A stretch of DNA of 64,000 nucleotides from Tillandsia leiboldiana (GCA_029204045.2 CM055063.1:30614810-30678809), one strand, 5' to 3'. Numbered from the stretch's first letter, positions 1 to 11,793 are shown. The notes: a model not told the origin generated them from the sequence alone. Numbers and translations are program-made.

Positions 1-2494
1 GCACAAACGTATACAGGACTAAATAGTTCTCGAGGCCGATCAATTTGAAAGGATAAATCCACAGTTTTGAAAGCGATGCCCACCCGGCACCCGGATTTCT
101 AAAACAGTTTCGGAAACCATAAATCCACAGAGTTTTTTAAACAGTGCCCACACGACACCCAGATTTTTGAAAAACGATTTTCGCAGTTCTTTTTCTCTTT
201 CTTTTTCTTTTTCTTTTCCTTTTTGAAAACGGCCAAACAACGAAAGGAAATAAAATCCAACATCCTCATAACTAGAGAGCAATATGCCGACATCCACACC
301 GACCCCATGAGGGTATCGAGAACCACACAATAGCCTACTAATAGCAAATGAAATGCGAAATAAAGGAGTAAATACAGTCTAGGGCCTCCATGGACCCAAA
401 AGCTCCTGTCTCGGCCTCACCGTCGCCTAGCCCTCACCCCTGAAGGAACCTGTCACGGAGTGGGAAGTCAGCGACCGGATAATAATAAGGAAAGCAGGGA
501 AAAAGTAGTAAATCCAACCGGAAGACTATCCGGAGCAACCACCCTCCCAAGAGGGAAATAAAACACGAACACCTACAAAACCTGACCACGTCGAGCACCT
601 ACCCCGACGGGTCGCACCGCTCGCACCTTGGTGCCTCAAAACCCCACACCTACGGGGGCCCCCACTACGTCACCTCGTGGGTTTACACGGGTCATAGACC
701 ACTTTTCCGGAAAAGCGCACCCTTTGCGGTGGCCAAACCACGGGTGCGCGTGCTGCAACCTCGAGCATAGTAACCAAGAATACAAAGTATAACCAAATAG
801 CGAGAACCATAGAGACTATCAACATTAGCACAGTTAAATGCATAATTGGAAGTAGTTACAAGTGTCGGAAGTTCTACGCTAAGTCTCCAAATAAAAACCC
901 TCCTTGAAGTCAGGCGAACGAACCACCTGAATATAGGCCGATCCCGAGCTCTCGCTAGACTACTGGGAGGCTGGTGCTGAACAGCTGGGCCCAGAATAGA
1001 ACTGTAGTCAGTAATATACTCACACATACCCATCCCGACAACACTACAGCAATACAATGCTAACATGGGATAACTTAGCCGATTTACGGAACAAGATCCA
1101 ATTCCCGCTACACGAGAGCCCACGGAACTCTAACAAAATGCCCAGTAGGTGTGAAAATACTGTCTAAAGACAGCCAACATGTCCCAACTGTATCTAGGTC
1201 CTTAATACATTTTAAAATTCCATAAAAACACTAGTTCAAATAATTGTTTCGATCCGTTCTCGAAATTCGGGAAACCAAAGACAACGCTGTAAGTTTCAGC
1301 GCGTCCGTTTCGACGAGACGAAGCTCGTGCTCACGGGCTTGGGACTGCACAAAGCCCATCTACATAGTTGGCCCATAAACTCACCTCGCCGAAAAATAAA
1401 GGAGGAAGAGAAGCCTCCCGCGGCGGCGCACGGCGGCGGCTGGCGTCAGTTCGCCTCGGGCTCGGTTGAGGCTTCACAAAGGACTCCACAGGAAAAAGGT
1501 TTGATCAACTTGGGTCCTTCCCAAGCACCCTCCTCACCAACAACCCGAGAGAAGAAGCTTCATTGTCTTCTTTTTCTTCTTCGGCGATGGGGACTGCAGC
1601 GGTGCCGGCGCGACGCTTAGAGGAGGTGGTGGGGGCGTCGGTTTCAGAGGTGGAGGCAGAGGGGCTCGGCTAGGGTTTCCAAAACCCAAACCCTCAAATG
1701 CAGATTTATAAACATAATGCACAAAATGCCATAAACCCCTTCAACTCTTGTTATTTAGGGCTGAGTCTCTCACAGAGTTTGAGTTTCGCAATCAGGTCCC
1801 TCTCCAAGAATTTTCACGAATTCCAGAGCATAAAATATAGGGCTTTTATGCAAAATACTATGATTTTTCCCATATTTCATGCTTTTCGAGACAACCGGGT
1901 TGTCAAACTGAAAAGCGGACACCACCACGACGTCCGGCTCGACGAAATCTATAAGGTAGTGATTTTGGTTTGTCTCATTCGATCCCCTAAAATTTAAAAT
2001 CCACAAAATACTGTAGTTTATACAGTTTGGCATGCTTTACGATGCTTTCGGCTCGTCAAACGGAAATTTGGTCAGTGCCACTGCGCTCAGAAAGGTGACA
2101 CCATTCAAATCGACTACCTGGATCGTCAGATTCGGACTCCAGACAGTCGATCGGCCGATGTTGGCTAGCGAGGGATATAACTCAGGAAGTTACTATTCAC
2201 TTCACTATTCACTTAAGTCGTGGGTCCCACTAGTTTCCTTACTAAGTTCAGGACGATCCGACCGTCGGATCAGAAATCGGTCTATACCATTTTCACTCGA
2301 TTCGATGAGACGGTCGCACTGAGACCTTAGATTTCCGAGATCAAACTCGGATCGGAGAGGCGGACTTTATGCTTTGGGAACCGCGCCCTTTGCACACCGG
2401 TACACAGACCACTAAGGTTAACCTTTGCTTTCTGGCACACAATCACACTGGAATTTCACTTTTTTTTTACAAACTCGAATTTCTCAGGTATTAC
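1..2494 (-). mobile_element. LTR-a: gypsy-type LTR, probably solo, cut by left window edge
   Basis: Read on the minus strand the LTR starts at 2494 with TGTAATACC and runs off the left edge. Bases ~30-330 match ~2770-3140 of LTR-b and, inverted, 21990-22180 of LTR-e, which fixes orientation and family. By comparison with LTR-b its end should lie about 220 bp left of the window. It is followed at 2495 by Gy1 internal sequence, so I infer a solo LTR inserted in the Gy1 gag region; its TSD would be GCAAG, but the left copy is not visible. The short reading frames inside it look like nothing and I do not call them genes. A small CGG-rich patch lies at ~1418-1450. Confidence 0.75.
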
Positions 2495-3428
2495 AGCAAG
2501 GGAAGCGGTGACGACCTGTCACGCCCCCGGAATTTTCATTCAGCGGAAACGGTTCACAAAAGTATGTATTTGGCATGTAAATTTTTTTTTGAAAAGCCTT
2601 CTCCCCCGGTGCGTGCCCAGACCCGCCGCATACACAGAGTCACTCTGCACACGGACAGAGTCTCCCCTGTATATGCACGGCGTCGCGGCTAGTACAAGGT
2701 CCAAACACAGTCAACAATTCAATCACAACAGTTTCTAACATACACACATGCACAACACTGAATAAATCACACGGCCGATCAGTTTAAAAAGATAAATCCA
2801 CAGTTGTTGAAACGGCGCCCACCCGGCACCCAGATTTTGAAAACCAGTTTCGAAAGCAACATAAATCCACAGGGTTTATAAAACAGTGCCCACACGACAC
2901 TTAGGTTTTGAAATCCATTTTCACAATCCATAAATCCACAGGGTTTTGAAAACGGTGCCCACACGACACCCAAGTTTTGAAAACAGTTTTCGCAATCTTT
3001 TCTTTTGTTTTCCTTTCTTTTCTTTTGAAAAACGACCGAACAGAGATAAGAAATAAACTCAACATCCACATAACCAAAGAGTAGAGTACCGACATCCACA
3101 CCGACCCCACGAGGGTATCGAGAACCACACAATAGCCTACTAATAGTAAATGAAATGCGAAATACAGGAGTAAATACAGTCTAGGGCCTCCATGGATCCA
3201 AAGACTCCTGTCTCGACCTCACCGTCGCCTAGCCCTCACCCCTGAAGGAACCTGTCACGGAGTGGGTAGTCAGTGACACGATAATAAAGCACGAAAGCAA
3301 CAAGGGGTAAAAATAAAGCAAACCATAGTAAGACCAGGGTGACCGCCCTCATCGTGCAATCGACAGTATCCCCTCCCCCCCTGCATAACCTAAACCGGGC
3401 ACCTGCCCCGGCGACCCAGACCAACCAC

Positions 3429-3690
3429 CAACCTCAAGAAAGAAACCCAAGCCGAGTACCAACCTCAAGAGAGAGAACCAAACCGAGCACCAACCTCAAG
3501 AAAGAAACCCAAGCCGAGTACCAACCTCAAGAGAGAGAACCAAACCGAGCACCAACCTCAAGAAAGAAACCCAAGCCGAGTACCAACCTCAAGAGAGAGA
3601 ACCAAACCGAGCACCAACCTCAAGAAAGAAACCCAAGCCGAGTACCAACCTCAAGAGAGAGAACCAAACCGAGTACCAACCTCGGGAAAC
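3429..3690. repeat. 62-bp minisatellite made of two 31-bp half units
   Basis: Four copies start near 3429, 3491, 3553 and 3615. Each is a dimer of similar halves beginning CAACCTCAAGA, one ending CCGAGTAC and the other CCGAGCAC. Degenerate half units (AGCACCTACCTCG) continue to about 3740. A related GGTGCTCGG-rich stretch sits at 21551-21660 in LTR-e, so this is an old LTR segment that expanded in this copy. Confidence 0.85.
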
Positions 3691-4118
3691 CAGACCGAGC
3701 ACCTACCTCGGTAAACCACGCCGAGCACCTACCTCGACGGGTCGCACCGCTCACACCTTGGCGCCACAAACCCCCCACCTACGGGGGCCCTCACTACGTC
3801 CCCTCGTGGGTATACACGGGTCATAGACCACTTTTCCGGAAAAGTACACCCTTTGAGTGGCCAAACCGCGGGTGCGCGTGCTGCAGCCTCGAGCATCGTA
3901 ACCAAGTACACAAAACAAAACCAACAATAATGAACCATAGAGATCATCAAAGGTTAACCCAGTTAGTCGAGCAATTTAAATATATTTACAGTTTTCAAAT
4001 CCCGACCCTAACCTCAGGTCGAGTACTCACAATATGATAATCATAACCGTAACGAAATTGTGCATAAAGGGGTTCTAAGGGTGTACCCACCTGAAACGCG
4101 AAGAAGAGGGTGTACCAT

Positions 4119-5041
4119 TCTGATGCACCCGGAACAGCTAGCAACCTTCAAAAATTTATTCTGGGAGATCCTGGGGTCAGAATTCAAATCCGATCGCGCC
4201 ACCGCTCTCCATTTCGCGAGCACTAACACCTAAAAATATGCGCGAGCCCCGACGGTTTGCCCAGAAAATCTTGAATTTCAACCCCCTCCCTAACCACTGA
4301 AAAGGTTCAATTAGGACCCAAAACGGAAAACCGGAGGGTCGGGGTACTTAAAAATAAATAGAATAACCCAATAACATAAAAAAATGAAAAGTCCGATCGT
4401 AGAAAGATCCCGTCCGATCATCTCGGAAAGTGTGCCGGCCACTTAGCACGGATTCCGATGCACCACTCAAAGGCAAACGCTTTGACCCCCATTCCGGGAG
4501 ATCCGTACATCGGAAAGACCTAACGCACGACCAAAGAGAAGTGGGAAAGAACCCAAAATCCCCAACTCAAGAATAAATCGATCGGGGTTCGGACCAGCGG
4601 TCCAATTTACCTCGAAAAGTGTGCCGATCGCCCGCACGCCTTCTGATGCACCCGGAACAGCTAGCAACCTTCAAAAATTTATTCTGAGAGATCCTGGGGT
4701 CGGAATTCGAATCCGATCGCGCCACCGCTCTCCATTTCGCGAGCACTAACACCTAAAAATACCCGCGAGCCCCGACAGTCTGCCTAGAAAATCTCAAATT
4801 TCAATCCCCCCCCCCTAACCACTGAAAAGGTTCAATTAGGACCCAAAACGAAAAACCGGAGGGTCGGGGTACTACAAAATAAATAGAATAACCCAATAAC
4901 ATAAAAAGATGAAAAGTTCGATCGTAGAAAGATCCCGTCCGATCATCTCGGAAAGCTTGCCGGCCACTTAGCACGGATTCCGATGCACCACTCAAAGGCA
5001 AACGCTTTGACCCCCATTCCGGGAGATCCGTACATCGGAAT
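4119..5041. repeat. Tandem duplication of ~0.4 kb inside LTR-b
   Basis: The segment 4119-4515 recurs at 4642-5041 with few differences (spacing 523-525 bp, ~126 bp between copies). Both copies start at CTGATGCACCCGG and end at TACATCGGAA. It lies in the part of the LTR next to its start, so this LTR has two copies of its promoter-proximal sequence. Confidence 0.85.
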
Positions 5042-5202
5042 CCGAATCTGTTCGCTTTGCCGTCCCCCGTTTTTCGAGCTCAATCGCAGAAAAATACTCG
5101 CGGTCCAGGCCAGTCCATTTCAGAAAACACAGTGAAAAGTTTTCCTAACAATCCCGTCATAAAAGAAGGTATACAAGGGCAAGGCAATGCCAGGACTCTA
5201 CA

Positions 5203-6240
5203 CGACCCCTACTCCCGGGTTGTCCGCAGCTGCAGGAGAGGCATCAAACCAGTGGACTGAACGGGAAAGAGTAAGAACAAACCTGGCGGAGTTCAAGAAG
5301 CACGACCAGCCCACCTTTGAAGGAGAAACGACCGACCCTTGGGTCGTAGAGAAATGGGTGGACACCATGGAGAAGCTCTTTGAAGACCTAATGATGGAGG
5401 AGCATGAGCGAGTTCCCTTGGCTGTCCACTGTCTCGAAGGAAATGCTCGTATTTGGTTGAAGACGGTACGCCCGGACCTGTCAAAGGCCACTGCACTTCC
5501 GTCGTGGTCCACATTTAGAGAGGAATTGTTCGGTGCGTTCTTCTCCAACAATGTTAAGCAATAGATGGAGGATGACCTCAAACACCTCAAGCAGGGGAAC
5601 CGGTCTGTCATGGAGTACCAGCGAGAGTTCGTGAGATTAGCCAACTGCGTTCCCTTCGTCATACGGGACGAATCTCACTAGGCCCGCCTTTTTGTAGACG
5701 GGCTACGGAGCGACATCTTCGAAGTCGTCCAAGCGGCGGATCTACACACCTTTCGGGAAGTGGTCGATAGGCCCACTATCGTGGAACGTGGGTTTTCTAT
5801 CACACGCGCCCGACGTGAGGGCTCAGAGTATAACCGGGACAAGAAGCGGTCTCAGTCCTATCCTGGAGGGGGCTTTTCCAGTGGGAATCGGCCTCCTAAG
5901 CACCCAAAGACGCAACAAGGGACCAAGAGCACGCCAGCGGGGGGACAACGGGCGGGGGACAAACCCTGCATCATCCGCGGAGGAGCGCACCGAGTTACAG
6001 AATGCTTTAAGAGGCACGACCATTGTTATCGTTGCGGCAAGCCTGGACATCTCTGTTTCAACTGCCCCTTGAACACGGGGGCGGCATCCTCCGCAGCTTC
6101 CACCCCGACACCACAACCACAGGGACGGGGAAGAGCTCCATCGGGAACACCCGCACGTCCCTCAATCTCTCGACAGGAGGGGGAAACGCGACCGCAGCCT
6201 GGAGGGAGGGTCTACTCGATGAACCAGCAGGGAGCGAAAC
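5203..6240 (+). pseudogene. Gy1 gag (capsid region and CCHC zinc knuckle), broken
   Basis: Gag packages element RNA in cytoplasmic virus-like particles. The frame continues through the LTR-b TSD and carries a retrotransposon gag region with motifs such as WVVEKWVDTMEKLFE, ARIWLKTV and MEYQREFVRLANC. The nucleocapsid zinc knuckle CYRCGKPGHLCFNC (CX2CX4HX4C) is at 6024-6065. TAG stops interrupt the single frame at 5562-5564 and 5679-5681. The first stands where a CAG codon is plausible, by C to T. The N-terminus is split by LTR-b and LTR-a, so the true start is not recoverable here. Protease follows in the same frame without a stop, as expected for a gag-pol polyprotein. Confidence 0.85.
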
Positions 6241-7646
6241 CACCGGAGGACGTAGTAGCAGGTATCACCTTAATTTCTGATTTTCGAGCTCGAACCCTGT
6301 TTGACACCGGAGCATCTCGCTCCTTCGTATCCCGCACCTTTGCTCACACACACCTTCTTGAGGGTAGGCCCCTATGCAACCTAATGACTGTCCAGACCCC
6401 TGGGGGACCAATTGAAGCAACTAGCTTCGTACCTTCCTGCTCGATAAAGTTGGGGAGGTTGTCCTGCCCTTGGGATTTGGTGGTCATCCCGTTGAAAGAG
6501 TTCGACGTGGTGCTAGGCATGGATTGGCTCACCGAGTACCAGGCGGTAATCGACTGCGAGAAACGTGAGGTACGACTACAGAAACTGGGTTTTTCGGAAC
6601 ACACGTACTTAGCATGTAAAAGCACTTTCTTTTCAACCGTCATCTCCGCGTCTCGAGCCAGGAAATTAATGGATGGCGGGTGCGTGGCTTATTTGGCCTC
6701 GGTGGACCTAGCGGCCCGACCAACCCCCTCGCTCTCTGACATCCCAGTCGTAAGGGAGTTTTCTGATGTGTTCCCGGCGGAACTCCCAGGGATGCCACTC
6801 GAACGAGAGGTCGACTTCCCTATTGAACTCCTCCCAGGCACACAACCTATTACCAAAGCACCATACAGGATGGCCTTTGCCGAGCTGAAGGAACTGAAAT
6901 CACAATTGGAAGACCTCCTGGATAAAGGCTTCATCAGACCGAGTGTGTCGCCATGGGGCGCACCCGTTTTGTTCGTGAGGAAGAAGGACGGAAGCCTTCT
7001 CCTGTGCATAGATTATCGGGAAATAAACAAAGTCACAATAAAGAACAAATACCCCCTGCCGCGGATCAATGATTTGTTCGACCAGTTGCAAGGAGCAACG
7101 GTGTTCTCAAAGATTGACCTGCAGTCCGGCTATCACCAGCTCAGAGTTAGGGGTGAAGATATCCCCAAAACAGCTTTCCGGACATTTTATGGCCACTATG
7201 AATTCACAGTGATGCCGTTCGGGCTCACCAATGCCCCAGCGGTGTTCATGGACATGATGAATAGGGTGTTTAAACCCTACTTAGACCAATTTGTAGTGGT
7301 CTTTATCGATGACATCCTCGTCTACTCCCGCACAGATGAGGAACATGAGGAGCATTTACGGATGGTCCTCCAGACCCTCCGGGACCAGAAACTGTATGCC
7401 AAACTCAAAAAGTGTGAGTTCTGGCTCCGCGAGGTAGACTTTTTGGGGCATATCGTCTCGGCGTCTGGAATTGCAGTGGACCCGAGGAAGATAGAATCCG
7501 TGGCCGACTGGCCCCGACCGACAACAGTAACGAAAATTCGAAGCTTCTTAGGATTGGCAGGGTACTACAGACGCTTTGTGGAAGGTTTCTCCAAGATAGC
7601 CACCCCCCTAAATTGTCTAACCCGAAAAGGGGAGAAATTTATCTAG
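6241..7646 (+). pseudogene. Gy1 aspartic protease and reverse transcriptase
   Basis: This is in frame with gag. The protease active site is FDTGASRSFV (DTG at 6303-6311), preceded by a proline- and glycine-rich linker. Reverse transcriptase follows, with GFIRPSVSPWGAPVLFV, then IDYREINKVT, then FSKIDLQSGYHQ and TAFRTFYGHYEF. The catalytic box FIDDILVYS has Asp codons at 7308-7313, and the connection reads RSFLGLAGYYRRFV. The frame ends at TAG 7644-7646, where the family has Trp in a WTxxCQ motif, so TGG to TAG is likely. RT copies element RNA into cDNA. RT residues look intact, but the truncation and downstream damage make the copy inactive. Confidence 0.92.
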
Positions 7647-8345
7647 ACGGACCAATGCCAGAAGAGTTTCGAGGAACTCAAAGATAAATTGACACGGGCC
7701 CCAGTGCTCGCTCTACCGGAGCCCGGGGAGGACTACGAGATTTATTGCGACGCGCCGCGGAGCGGTCTTGGGAGCGTACTAATGCAACAAGGAAAGGTCA
7801 TAGCCTACGCATCAAGACAGCTCAAGGAATACGAACGGAACTAGCCCACACACGACTTGGAGCTAGCAGCAGTCGTGTTTGCTCTAAAGCTATGGAGACA
7901 CTACCTATACGGGACACAGTGCAATGTGTTTTCCGATCACCAGAGCCTCAAGTACCTTTTTACTCAGAAGGAGCTAAATTTACGGCAAAGGCGGTGGCTC
8001 GAGCTACTAAAAGACTACGATTTGTCGATCCATTGCCACCCCGGAAAGGCAAATGTGGTGGCCGACGCCTTGAGCCGCAAGGGACAGACGGGGGAATCGA
8101 TGACAAACGCCTTTACTCAGCAGGATCGTCTGATTGCAGAGTTCTCACAACTAATATTGGAGGTAGTATCGGCAGGTACGGTCGCACAACTCCTGACCCT
8201 GGTAGTCAGGCCAACCTTGCTCGACAGGATCTTGGAAGGACAAACGACGGAAACCCAGTTACAGCTTGTGCGAGATAGAATATCTTCAGACCAAGGGGGC
8301 GATTTTGCGATGGGCTCAGATGGCACAATACGATTTCGGGGGTGA
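7647..8345 (+). pseudogene. Gy1 RNase H domain
   Basis: The pol frame continues after the TAG at 7644. Motifs recognisable as Ty3/gypsy RNase H include ELAAVVFALKLWRHYLYG, VFSDHQSLKYLF and LKDYDLSIHCHPGKANVVAD, then ALSR. A second in-frame TAG lies at 7842-7844, just before the THDLELAAV motif where the family has Tyr. The segment ends at TGA 8343-8345, where CGA to TGA is plausible. RNase H removes template RNA during cDNA synthesis. Confidence 0.88.
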
Positions 8346-9306
8346 ATTTGCGTGCCTGACCTACCGGAACTGAAGGAAGAAATTCTGAAGGAAGCGCATA
8401 GTGCTCCCTACACGGCGTACCCTGGGGGAACGAAGATGTATAAAGATGTTAAACAGACCTTCTGGTGGCCTAAATTGAAGGGGGACGTGACACGATTCGT
8501 GGCGCATTGCTTGGTGTGCCAACAAGTAAAGGCTGAACATCAACGCCCAGCAGGGAAGCTACAGCCGTTACCCGTGCCGGAATGGAAATGGGAGAGGATT
8601 ACGATGGACTTCGTAACCGGCTTTCCGCGGTCACCACAAGGACATGACGCGATATAGGTCATAGTAGATCGTTTGACGAAATCGGCCCAGTTCCTACCCA
8701 TTCACAGACGTGGACGCAAGACCGACTGTCGCAAACCTACATTAATGGGGTGGTGAGGTTACACGGGATACCGGCGTCAATTACTTCTGATAGAGACACA
8801 CGTTTTGTGTCAAACTTTTGGCAGAGCCTACAACGGGCAATGGGAACTAAATTGCATTTCAGCACGGCTTTTCCCCGCAAACCGACGGGCAATCGGAACG
8901 GGTGATCCAGATCCTCGAAGACATGCTCTGAGCATGCGTACTCGACTTGGGTGAGGAGTGGTCGCGATACCTACCCCATGTGGAATTCGCCTACAACAAC
9001 AGCTACCAAGAGAGCATCCAAATGGCGTCGTACGAGGCCTTGTATGGGCGCCGCTGTCAGTCTCCAATATGCTGGGACGACTTGGGGGAGCGCAAGTTTT
9101 TGGGACCAGATTAAGTAGAGGAGACCGAAGCGAAAGTGCGCCTCATCAAGCAACGGTTGCTGACTGCCCAGAGCCGACAGAAAAGTTACGCAGACCAGAG
9201 ACGACGGGATTTGGAATTCATGGTGGGCGAGCATGTGTTGCTCTGAGTTTCACCCTCAAAGGGGGCCCGACGTTTTGGGCTGAGGGGGAAGTTAAGTCCG
9301 AGGTAC
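8346..9306 (+). pseudogene. Gy1 integrase (zinc-binding and catalytic core), frameshifted
   Basis: The N-terminal zinc module is visible as HSAPYTAYPGGTKMY followed by HCLVCQQVK. The core begins with TMDFVTGFPRS (first catalytic Asp) and TSDRDTRFVSNFWQSLQ (second Asp). A TAG at 8655-8657 replaces the Trp of AIWVIVDRL. Frame changes occur near 8705 and again near 8875, after which the catalytic-Glu motif QTDGQSERVIQ is in another frame. Further stops are TGA 8929-8931 (Arg expected), TAA 9112-9114 and TGA 9244-9246 (Arg expected). Integrase inserts cDNA into nuclear DNA; this copy cannot be functional. Confidence 0.88.
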
Positions 9307-9654
9307 GTGGGACCGTTCGAGATCCTAGAACGCGTGGGCCCGGTGGCGTACCGGTTAGCCTTACTGCCGAATCTTGATCGAGTCCACAACGTGTTTCACT
9401 TCTCAATGCTCCGGAAGTACCTTCCCGACCCCTCTCACGCCCTAGATGTTTCCACTATCGGGCTGCAAGAAGATTTAAGCGTCGAGGAAACACTGGGGCG
9501 AATCTTAGCGCGAGAGGACAAGAAATTGCGCAATCGGACCATCCCCTACGTGAAGGTCCAATGGAGCAATCACGAGGAATGCGAAGCAACTTGGAAACTG
9601 GAAACAAAAATGAGAGAATATTACCCGGAACTGTTTAGCGAGGGTCGAGAATGA
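9307..9654 (+). pseudogene. Gy1 integrase C-terminus with chromodomain-like module
   Basis: The open segment starts MGPFEILERVGPVAYRL, the GPF/Y-type C-terminus of gypsy integrases, followed by VFHFSMLRKYLPDPSH. The last ~60 residues contain LRNRTIPYVKVQWSNH and EATWKLETKMR, the pattern of plant chromovirus chromodomains, which direct insertion into heterochromatin. The natural polyprotein stop is at 9652-9654. The downstream GAGGACGAAAC motif before the purine tract is also present before the Gy2 LTR. Confidence 0.88.
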
Positions 9655-9677
9655 GTTTCGAGGACGAAACTTCTTAT

Positions 9678-9690
9678 AAAGTGTGAGTGG
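9678..9690 (+). promoter_or_regulatory. Gy1 polypurine tract, degenerate
   Basis: AAAGTGTGAGTGG directly precedes the 3' LTR start TGTAATG. It is purine-rich with three T interruptions; Gy2 has a clean tract at the matching place. It would prime plus-strand synthesis. Confidence 0.6.
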
Positions 9691-11793
9691 TGTAATGTCA
9701 TGACTTTTCGAGTAATATTTTACCCTCCTGCTAATAAAGTACTTGTTAGGAAAACTAAATTATCGAGTTTTCTTAAGTTGACCGTCGCGCTACACAGGTA
9801 TTTTTCTGTGAAAGGGCTCGAAAAACGATGACCGACGGTGCGATCGGATCTGAAATTCGACCTAGGGACCTCTCGGAATAGGGTCTTTAGGGTCACGGTG
9901 ACTGGCGCGCATCGGAATCCGTGCAGAATATCCGGCATGCTTTCTGAGGAAATGTAGGATAATCCGTTATAATTAAATAATTAATTATTAGTTAATATAT
10001 ACCGGATGTGGGATTTATTCGTACGTATTAAGAGGAAATCCCATTTTTCGCAAAAGAAAAACCCTAGCCGGAGAGAAAGAGAAAGAAAAGAGAAACGAAA
10101 CCCTAACCGAAGGAAAAAGAGAAGAAAGAGGAAGAAAGCGGAGTAGTCCGGTCGCCCTGATCAACGTGCTGGAAACGGGAGTGCGAGCGGATCGTCTCCC
10201 CCGACAAAATCGCGGTAAGCGAAGTTTGTTTTATGGTTTTGTTGGGTCTTCGTGTCCTTTTCTTTGGTCACAGTCGCTGTCTCCGTCGCCGTCGTCGTCA
10301 CCACCGCCTGAAGCCGCGCGGGGCGCCACCCGCAGGCGCGCGCCGCTCGGCCTTGTGCCGTGCGGGGCGCCCCCCGCGGGCGGCGCCACCCGCGCGGGCA
10401 TGTGCCGCGCAGGGTGCCGCCGTGCGTCGTGAGCGACGCCATTACTGGGGTCCATTGTGTTTTTGGGTGTTGGTTTCCGTTTTCATGGCGTGGCGCGTTT
10501 AAGTTGACTTCTCGTTCGTTTGGGGACTTCTTTAGGTCCAGGTGCTGAGCGAGAGCGTGTTGAGGTTCGAGGTGTCCCGATCTTCGCGCAATGAGGTGGG
10601 TACTTTCGCAATAAGTTTCAGTGTATGTTATCGTTCGTGGCAAGTGTAATAAAGTAGATGTATCATTGTTAACTGTTTAACTCCATTGCATGAGAAATCC
10701 CGCTCTTTTATTTCTAACTATTGCGACTGAGTGTCGCGGTGCTTTAACACACGCCGGTTTCGGCTATTATGCTCATGGATGCTTACACGCACACTGGCGG
10801 TTTGGCCACCGAATCGGTGTACTTTTCTAGAATTGTGGTACGTTGACCCATGTACCCCACAAAGGTAAAGGTAACCAGTGGGGACCCCCTCACGGTTACT
10901 AAAGGTGCGGCACTAGTACCGTGGAGGGGTGAAAGGCACATTGTGCGAGCAAGGTGATTGTCCACTGGGGGGGCTTTAGACCTTCCGACGGGTGTTTCAT
11001 TAATTAAAATAGGGGATACGGTGACTCATGAGGGGGAAAGTGGAATGCTCTGGTGTATCAGTTTGTCTTTCCGTTACTCTTTATTACTATGTTAATCTAC
11101 TTTATTTGTCACTGATTTTCCCACACTGTGATAGGTCCGACCATGGGTGGGAGCCGGGACGATGGTGAGGCAGCGTTTAGAGGACATTAGCCATATGAGT
11201 CTTTATTCCGTCATTTTTGCTCTGGGTTATCTCATCTCCTTTTCATTTAGCTAATAAGTTATCAATTGCTTGGCTGTGGACTAATGCGGATGTTGGTTTG
11301 AGAGTTTATTTTAGTGATGTGATCTTTGTTATGCTTCCTATCTACTCGTATGCGGCATGTTTAAAATTGAACAAAAGGGTTTCGAAAATGTTTTCTAAAA
11401 CCAAGTGTCGTGTGGGCACTACTTTATAAACCCCTAGATTTATCCTTTCAAATGATGTAGCCGCCCTATAAGAGACTTGCGAAAACATTTTGGAAAAATT
11501 GGGTGTCGCGTGGACACCGTTTGTAAACCCGTGGTTTCATCCCTTAATTTCGTGAATGAGAATCGTAGTTAATTGTATTACTCTCTCTCGTTGTTTTCAC
11601 TATGACTGTGTGGTTGAAGTAAATGTTGTAAATGTAACGCCGTGCATATACAAAGGAGACTCTGTCCGTCCGCAAAGCGAATTTGTATATGTGGCGGGTC
11701 TGACGCGCACCGGTAGGCGAGGTTGCTTTCAAAAAGGAAAAAAATATATATATATATGTTTTCCGCTTATCCCAAATCCTCCGGGGCGTGACA
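9691..11793 (+). mobile_element. Gy1 3' LTR (2,103 bp)
   Basis: It begins TGTAATGTCATGACTTTTC and ends CGGGGCGTGACA. The start is shared with LTR-e and, inverted, LTR-g, which establishes the family end sequences. An A/T-rich segment with GTTAATATATACC (~9991-10003) is the best TATA candidate. A GC-rich block lies at 10255-10440. The segment 11370-11460 has the GTGTCGTGTGGGCAC repeats that are diagnostic of this LTR type. No gene is present inside; the reading frames in the GC block are artefacts. Confidence 0.88.
10255..10440. repeat. GC-rich block in Gy1 3' LTR
   Basis: Imperfect repeats of CGCGGGGCGCC and CACCCGC motifs, about two degenerate units, lie ~565 bp inside the LTR. They sit where LTR-e and LTR-c have much longer GC arrays. 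Confidence 0.7.

Larger units (their letters stand above)
2517..5202 (-). mobile_element. LTR-b: solo LTR inserted in Gy1 gag region
   Basis: The plus strand runs from TGTCACGCC at 2517 to CTCTACA at 5202, so the LTR itself starts TGTAGAG on the minus strand. The 5-bp TSD CGACC lies on both sides (2512-2516 and 5203-5207). Removing the LTR with one TSD copy restores an open gag frame. It contains a 62-bp minisatellite (3429-3690) and an internal ~0.4-kb duplication (4119-5041). There is no internal region and no second LTR, so it is a solo LTR formed by recombination. The 232-codon plus-strand frame at 3339-4037 is a by-product of the minisatellite. Confidence 0.9.
2495..11793 (+). mobile_element. 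Gy1: Ty3/gypsy chromovirus (Tekay/Del-like), 5' LTR outside window
   Basis: Visible parts are a 22-bp internal scrap (2495-2516), LTR-b inserted in it, the gag-pol region (5203-9654), a purine-rich tract, and a 3' LTR (9691-11793). Gene order is gag with CCHC knuckle, aspartic protease, RT, RNase H, integrase and a C-terminal chromodomain-like module, which is the Ty3/gypsy chromovirus order. The long LTR and the C-terminal motif pattern favour Tekay/Del; the lineage call is from memory of the family. It ends in GTGACA followed by ACACA (11794-11798), the expected TSD, whose left partner is outside the window. It is dead: several stops and at least two frameshifts interrupt pol, and two LTRs sit in its 5' region. 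Confidence 0.85.

Noticed and set aside
1327..1997. Small plus-strand frames near 1.3-2.0 kb as host genes
   Set aside because: They lie within LTR-a, are antisense to it and show no conserved features in LTR-b.
3429..3690. Possible CRISPR-like array (regular 31-bp repeats)
   Set aside because: Repeats are contiguous with no unique spacers, and the context is a plant LTR.
3339..4037. Plus-strand frame of 232 codons with repeated Gln/Arg/Pro-rich text
   Set aside because: Generated by the 62-bp minisatellite of LTR-b, opposite to LTR orientation.
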